A program made the translations under genes and the position numbers. A DNA stretch of 64,000 bases from Apiospora phragmitis (Eukaryota > Ascomycota > Sordariomycetes > Amphisphaeriales > Apiosporaceae), in assembly GCA_038363925.1 (NCBI GenBank), contig JAQQWL010000011.1, positions 6,572,001 to 6,636,000 of the forward strand. The letters are read 5' to 3'. The notes below the pieces were generated by a model that searched no databases, was not told where the DNA came from, and was given only the letters and a program-made list of their open reading frames with translations. Positions 59,156 to 64,000 of this stretch are shown here, one piece after another. Each line of letters begins with the position of its first letter. Position 1 is the stretch's first letter.

Positions 59156-59553
59156 ACGTGTTTTGATTATTGATGGGGTTCAAGGAGATCCCTCAAGACG
59201 GATGGGATTCGTCTTGAAAATGGGAACCGTTGGCACAGCCTTGCATTGCTATATTGGGTATGGAGTGGAACGGACGAACTTTGCGCAACCTCAGTGATTG
59301 GTCATCCTTATCACCCACTCCCACTATCGTCAGCCTTGCATCGCCCCGCAATAATTTTTCTTAATTCTTTTGGCAGTACCTTCCAAACTTGAGATAACTG
59401 ACAAGTCCCGAGTCCCAATTCCCGAAATTTCGTAGGGACTGTATTCTTGTTGGCTTTCTCCAATTTCAACTGCCTTTGTTTGTACTTAGGCCCTGGAAAC
59501 CCATAACATATCCCGGATCGAATGCGACTTGGTCGGTCTTACGCAGAAGAACA
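59156..59553. promoter_or_regulatory. Divergent promoter of ProRS and NOC1
   Basis: Only 398 bases separate two outward start codons, so the promoters must be close or overlap. An upstream ATG at 59522 opens a 22-codon frame that ends at 59590, overlapping the NOC1 start out of frame, if the leader includes it. Confidence 0.5.
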
Positions 59554-60120
59554 ATGTCCGCCTTCACTGATGCGGCCCTGTCGAGCTTGACAGCCAAGAT
59601 CGACAAGAAGCTGTCGGAGCAGAAATCTGGGAACAACCCCAAGTCGGCTGACAATACCAAGCCGGCGGGCAACCCAAAGTCAGCGGGCAACCCAAAATCA
59701 ACAGACAAGCCTAAGTCGACGGATAAGTCAAAGCCGGCGGACAAGCCAAAGCCGTCTCAACCTGCTCAGCCACAAGCCAACCTGAAGAGAAAACGACAGG
59801 AAGAGAAGACGGAACAGGCGAGCAATAAGAAGGACAGGAAAGACCAATCATCAAAACCGTCGGGGAAGCAAAACAAGCCGAACAAGAGTGAGCAAAATGG
59901 CAAACCACCAACCCCGAAGAAGGGACAGGGCCCCAATGCTCTCCTCGACGAAATCATGGCATTAGGAGGAGACGAGAAGGACCTGGAACTCGTCGGAGAC
60001 GTCGACTCCGAAGATGAAACCTATGGTGACCAGAAGGGCGGAGACAAGGCCCTCCAAGCTGAATTGGCCAAGTTCGCTTCAGGGCTTGGCTTTGAGAAAG
60101 TGCAGCCCGAGGAGGCGGTC

Positions 60121-60155
<35 letters not shown>

Positions 60156-62858
60156 GGAGGAGGAGGAGGAGGAGGGAGGAAGCCCCCCAGCAAGATGAGG
60201 AATGGGAAGAAGCATCCTCCTCAGAGGAGGACGAACCGAAGAGCAAAGACGAGCTGGCACAGAAGGCAAAGCGGAAGACGGTCAGTAAGCCTCACCGTAT
60301 TCATTTGTAGCTGCAAGGACTTCTCTCTGACATTATACTCTTGACAGATCTTCGAAGCCAGAGCCGACTGGCACGCCACAGAGCTGAGGGAATTGCCCGA
60401 GCCCAAATCTGACCATGTCGCTCCGTTCCTCCCTGCCCTCAACAGTCTTAAGGCTTACGCCGCTTCACTTCTGGATGAAGATATCGCCGCCTACAGCAAG
60501 ACGTTATCCGCATCTTCGTCGCATAAATTCATGTCTACTATTATGTCCTCCGGTACTGTTTCGGATAAAACGTCTGCATTGACCCTGGCCATCCAAGAGT
60601 CTCCTGTTCACAGCATCAAGCTCCTGGAGAATTTAATGGGTCTTGCCGCTAAGCGCAGCCGTGGGCAGGCTCTGGCAGCAGCAGCAGCCCTTGTTGATTT
60701 ACTCGGCCTTGGCAATATCCTGCCGCCAAATCGCCGTTTGCGCCCATTCATATCCCAAAGTGGCCTAATCGGTACTCTGCAAAAGTTCAACACGAAGACC
60801 TGGTCTTCGAACCAATCCCTGCCTGGAAAGATCAACAAAGAGCATTTGATCTACTGGGCGTTCGAGGATTGGCTCAAAGATGCCTACTTCAAGTTTATCC
60901 AGACTCTCGAAACCTGGTGCGACGATGAGGTCGAATACTCACGTGTCAGAGCAATTGACATGGTGTACGCTCTTTTGAAAGACAAGCCGGAGCAAGAGGC
61001 CAATCTTCTGAGGCTGTTAGTGAACAAGCTCGGAGATCGCGAGAGGAAGATTGCTTCCAGAGCGTCGTATCTGCTCCTGCAGCTGGTCAACCTTCATCCG
61101 GGCATGAAGGCTGTGGTGATTCGATCCGTGGAGCAAGAGATCATCTTCAAACCCGGCCAAAGCGTCCGTGCCAAATACTACGCAGTCAACACCCTGAACC
61201 AGACTATTCTTAGCAGCAAAGAACCTCAAATTGCGGACTCGCTTCTGAAGATTTACTTCGGGATGTTCGTTTCTCTACTGAAGACTGGAGCACTGGCCGA
61301 GGTCGACTTCTCGGCCACGTCGAAAGTTGAGAAGAAGAAGAGGAAACAGCGGCGGTCTTCCGGCCCCCCTAAGGAGTCCGACAAAGATGCTAACGTTGGG
61401 CAAGGTGAGCGAGAGGCTGCCGAGAAGCTAGTCTCTGCCATCTTGACCGGCATCAACCGCGCGGTGCCCTTCTCCGAAACAGACTCTTCTACGTAAGTTC
61501 GGTCTCGCCCATTACAGTGAACATTTCTAACCAATCTCAGTCTTGAATCGCATCTCGACACGTTATTCAGGGTTACTCACTCATCCAACTTCAACACTAG
61601 CATACAGGCTTTGATGTTGATTCAACAGCTTGTTGCTACCAAGCACCTTGCTACGGAGCGATTCTACCGAACTCTATATGAGTCGCTTCTGGATACTCGC
61701 CTCGCAACGTCTTCGAAACAGGCACTCTATCTTAACCTGCTGTACCGCAGTCTTAAAGCGGACGTGGATGTGCGGCGAGTGAAGGCCTTCGTCAAGAGGA
61801 TGCTTCAAATATTGCACTTGCAGCAACCTTCTTTCGTCTGTGGTATTCTGTACCTCACCATGGAGCTTTACGGGGTTTTCCCTGGTCTGAAGTCTCTGCT
61901 TACCGACCCAGAGGAACACGATGACGTCCCCGATGCCTCTCCAGAGGATGACGCAGTCACTGATGGGTTGATCGCTGATTCCGCTCGTCCAAAGGATGCT
62001 TATGACGGACGTAAACGAAACCCGGAATATAGCAATGCTCATCTCAGCTGTCTCTGGGAAGTGGTTCCTTTCCTGAATCATTACCATCCTTCTGTTGATG
62101 TTTATGCCAAGAGTCTCCTGAATGGCCTGAAGCCGGCGCAGAAGCCTGATTTGTCCAATCACACGCTGATTCATTTCCTCGACAAATTTGTGTACCGCAA
62201 CCCGAAGGCTTCCGATGGCATGAAGGGCAATTCGCTCATGCAGCCTGTGGCCGCCACTGGACAAGGCCAGATCTTGCTCTCAGGCAAGTCATCCGCCAAG
62301 ACTGGTGCGCCATTGAACTCGGCATCCTTCTGGAACAAGAAGGCCGGCGATGTTGCGGTTGAAGATGTGTTCTTCCATGAGTACTTCAACCAGATCGGCA
62401 AGCCAGCTCAAGCCGAGCGGGTTAAGAAGGCCAAGGCGAGCGCCGAGGATGGCGCCGAGGCTGATGAGTCTGGCGATGAAGAGGAGATCTGGAACGCGCT
62501 TACAGCGTCGCGACCTGAGGTGGAGATCGACGATGAGAGTGATGTGGGATCTGATTTCGAGGACTTGATGAGTCTCGACGGCTCTGACGAAGAAGCCGGC
62601 GGCGATGCGGAAGAGGAAATGGACGTGGACGGAATGTCTGAAGGCAGCGCGCCGGACTTCTCGGATGTATCATCACTCGGCTTCAGTGACGACGACGACG
62701 AAGAAGGTGGCGCAGCTGTCGCAGAAGACAAGGAGGATGACAAGAAGCCCCAGTCTGAGCGCACAAAGAGGAAGAAGATGCTCAGAAGCCTTCCGACATT
62801 TGCCACTGCCGACGACTACGCGGCAATGCTGGCCGAAGAGGATGATGGGAGATGTTAG
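59554..62858 (+). CDS. NOC1: Ribosome biogenesis factor Noc1/Mak21 (CBF family), frame break in acidic tract
   Basis: Exons are 59554-60280, 60348-61492 and 61541-62858; ignoring one extra base the protein is 1062 aa, against 1025 in yeast Mak21. The N-terminus is a Lys/Pro/Ser-rich disordered part (repeated NPKSAG/DKPKSTDK). A long Glu tract ends at 60174-60176, where the frame shifts by one: GGG reads as one G too many in a (GAG)n repeat, and the protein continues as EEAPQQDEEWEEASSSEEDEP. The helical core has LIQQLVATKHLATERFYRTLYESLLD and LYLNLLYRSLKADV, and the CBF motif region includes KRNPEYSNAHLSCLWEVVPFLNHYHPSV. The acidic C-terminus (EEEIWNALTASRPEVE, many Asp/Glu) ends in TKRKKMLRSLPTFATADDYA. 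Noc1 pairs with Noc2 in the nucleolus to mature pre-60S particles. Divergent from ProRS. Confidence 0.93.
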
Positions 62859-64000
62859 TCGGTATGTGGTTTACCTAATAGACAGATATCTATGTAGCAT
62901 TATCATCGTCGTACGTGGATGAGAGAGGGGGGAAGGAGGCAGTAACGAATGAGAAGCTTCCCAAATAAGATGCAAAATATCTATTAAAACCCATGGCAAC
63001 ATGATTGCTTGATTCATACAAATCAGTGCTCAAACATAGCGTAGATCCTGCAAGAACTCCTTGCGACAATTCAAGCTGCCATCCGAAGAATGATTATATT
63101 CCGCTGTCGTTTTGGTGGTAGGCAACTAAAACTCAGCTATCTTCCAATGCATGTTGTATTATTATCATCCATGTGTTGTGGCCAGGTACTGTAGGTATAG
63201 AATCCAAAGCCGACTCAGGGGTTCCAAACTGCCATTTATTACGGAGCTGAGCACCTTCGCTCCAGTACCTGCATTGACCCAGTCCCATCCATTAAAACGG
63301 GGGCCTAATATGTAAGGCTTATTATACGTTAAGGCAAGCTTGCCAATTCAATTGCAGCCTGACGGGATTATGGAATCCTGCTCGCATCCGCGCAGCGCAA
63401 AGAAGAATTGAAAACCAGGGGAGCTACTCTGTACGACTCCTATGCAACGCACGTCTGGGGCCTGTAATTGGTCCAAGCGCTAAAATCATTGCCTGCAAAT
63501 ACGAGACGTATGCGTAAGTACATGTAGGCACCTGGGTATTGTACTGCTGAATTTGGCCCACATAAATCAATTCAAGCCTCCAATTGAGTTGTTGTTGTTG
63601 CTGCTGCTGCTTCTGCTGCTGCTGCTGCTGCTGCCACCAGACGCCACGACGCTAACCATACTGGCCCGGCTGCTGCTGCTGCTTGATTGACGGAGAGGTC
63701 CAGAGGTCCAGAGGTCCTTGCGAACGAACAGGTAAGCGTAATGCCTCTCCTAAACTGAGCGAACATAGATCTGGGAAAAAGGATCACACACTTCGTTTGC
63801 CTATTGTTCCCTTCCCACATCAACACAATCTCCTTCTATTTCCTCTCTTCCCTCCCTCTTCTCCCCCCACAAACAAACAAATACCACACTACCTTCGCCC
63901 TTCCATCAGGCATTGTACAGTACTCTCATCGCGATTGCCGGGCCTCGCATCTCAGTGGTTGTTTTCCCTGAGGTTCTGCAGCGCGTGCTTCTCTCACGGT
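62859..64000. other. Right-edge spacer with trinucleotide repeats
   Basis: The NOC1 3' end lies in the first few hundred bases. From 63830 on the sequence is pyrimidine-rich (CCCTCTTCTCCCCCCAC), as upstream of a plus-strand gene that may start beyond the window. No coding frame is convincing. Confidence 0.5.
63588..63720. repeat. TTG/CTG trinucleotide runs and AGAGGTCC x3
   Basis: GTTGTTGTTG then many CTG copies at 63588-63634, a second CTG run at 63669-63683, and GAGGTCCA in three near-tandem copies at 63691-63717. A minus-strand frame through here is only Ala/Glu repeats. Confidence 0.75.

Noticed and set aside
63572..63826. Minus-strand frame over the CTG repeats
   Set aside because: Only Ala/Glu runs from the trinucleotide repeat, with no conserved sequence.
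1..64000. CRISPR arrays, rRNA genes, bacterial-type operons, secondary-metabolite cluster
   Set aside because: None seen: no regularly spaced repeats, no rRNA-like stretches, and the genes are unlinked housekeeping functions.

Overview
The window is nuclear DNA of a filamentous ascomycete, most likely a sordariomycete. The genes carry one to six short GT-AG introns (about 50-75 bases, with GTAAGT/GTATGT-type donors and CTAAC/CTGAC-like branch sites). There is a Zn(II)2Cys6 regulator, a chitin deacetylase with chitin-binding modules, and many fungal housekeeping genes separated by long non-coding spacers. I rebuilt the gene models by eye from splice sites, phase and protein-family expectation; no search was run. 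Genus and species cannot be read from the sequence.

Layout, left to right: (1) a cut-off low-complexity nuclear-looking protein gene (1-1006, minus) and a seven-exon Zn2Cys6 transcription factor (2306-5402, minus). (2) A divergent pair, THO-complex WD40 subunit Tex1/THOC3 (minus) and the Golgi Ypt6 GEF subunit Ric1 (plus), then casein kinase 2 beta (plus), converging on a PAP2 lipid phosphatase (minus). (3) A 3-kb spacer and a secreted chitin deacetylase (plus). (4) An intron-containing tRNA-Met(CAT), a short-chain dehydrogenase (minus) and ESCRT-I Vps37 (plus). (5) A conserved protein of unknown function (26768-28010, minus), then a 6.9-kb gene-poor stretch holding a 398-bp MITE-like element, then an F-box protein (plus). 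(6) A large AT-hook, Gln-rich protein (minus). (7) V-ATPase subunit C (plus), APS kinase (minus), a tiny two-exon gene (minus), a hotdog thioesterase (minus), an unknown 148-residue protein (plus) and a DUF1640/MCUR1-like mitochondrial protein (plus). (8) A secreted type-B carboxylesterase (plus), mitochondrial prolyl-tRNA synthetase (minus) and ribosome-biogenesis factor Noc1/Mak21 (plus).

The genes are unlinked housekeeping functions (mRNA export, Golgi and endosome traffic, vacuolar acidification, sulfate assimilation, mitochondrial translation, 60S assembly). I see no biosynthetic cluster, CRISPR array, rRNA gene or autonomous transposon.

Two observations stand out. First, five protein genes (PAP2 phosphatase, chitin deacetylase, AT-hook protein twice, ProRS, Noc1) and the tRNA are each disrupted by a one-base length change, mostly one base missing at a short G/C run; one more may sit at the F-box gene's splice junction. 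Because essential genes are hit, scattered assembly indels are the simplest reading. Second, the MITE-like element at 29721-30118 has 27-base terminal inverted repeats and a TA duplication.
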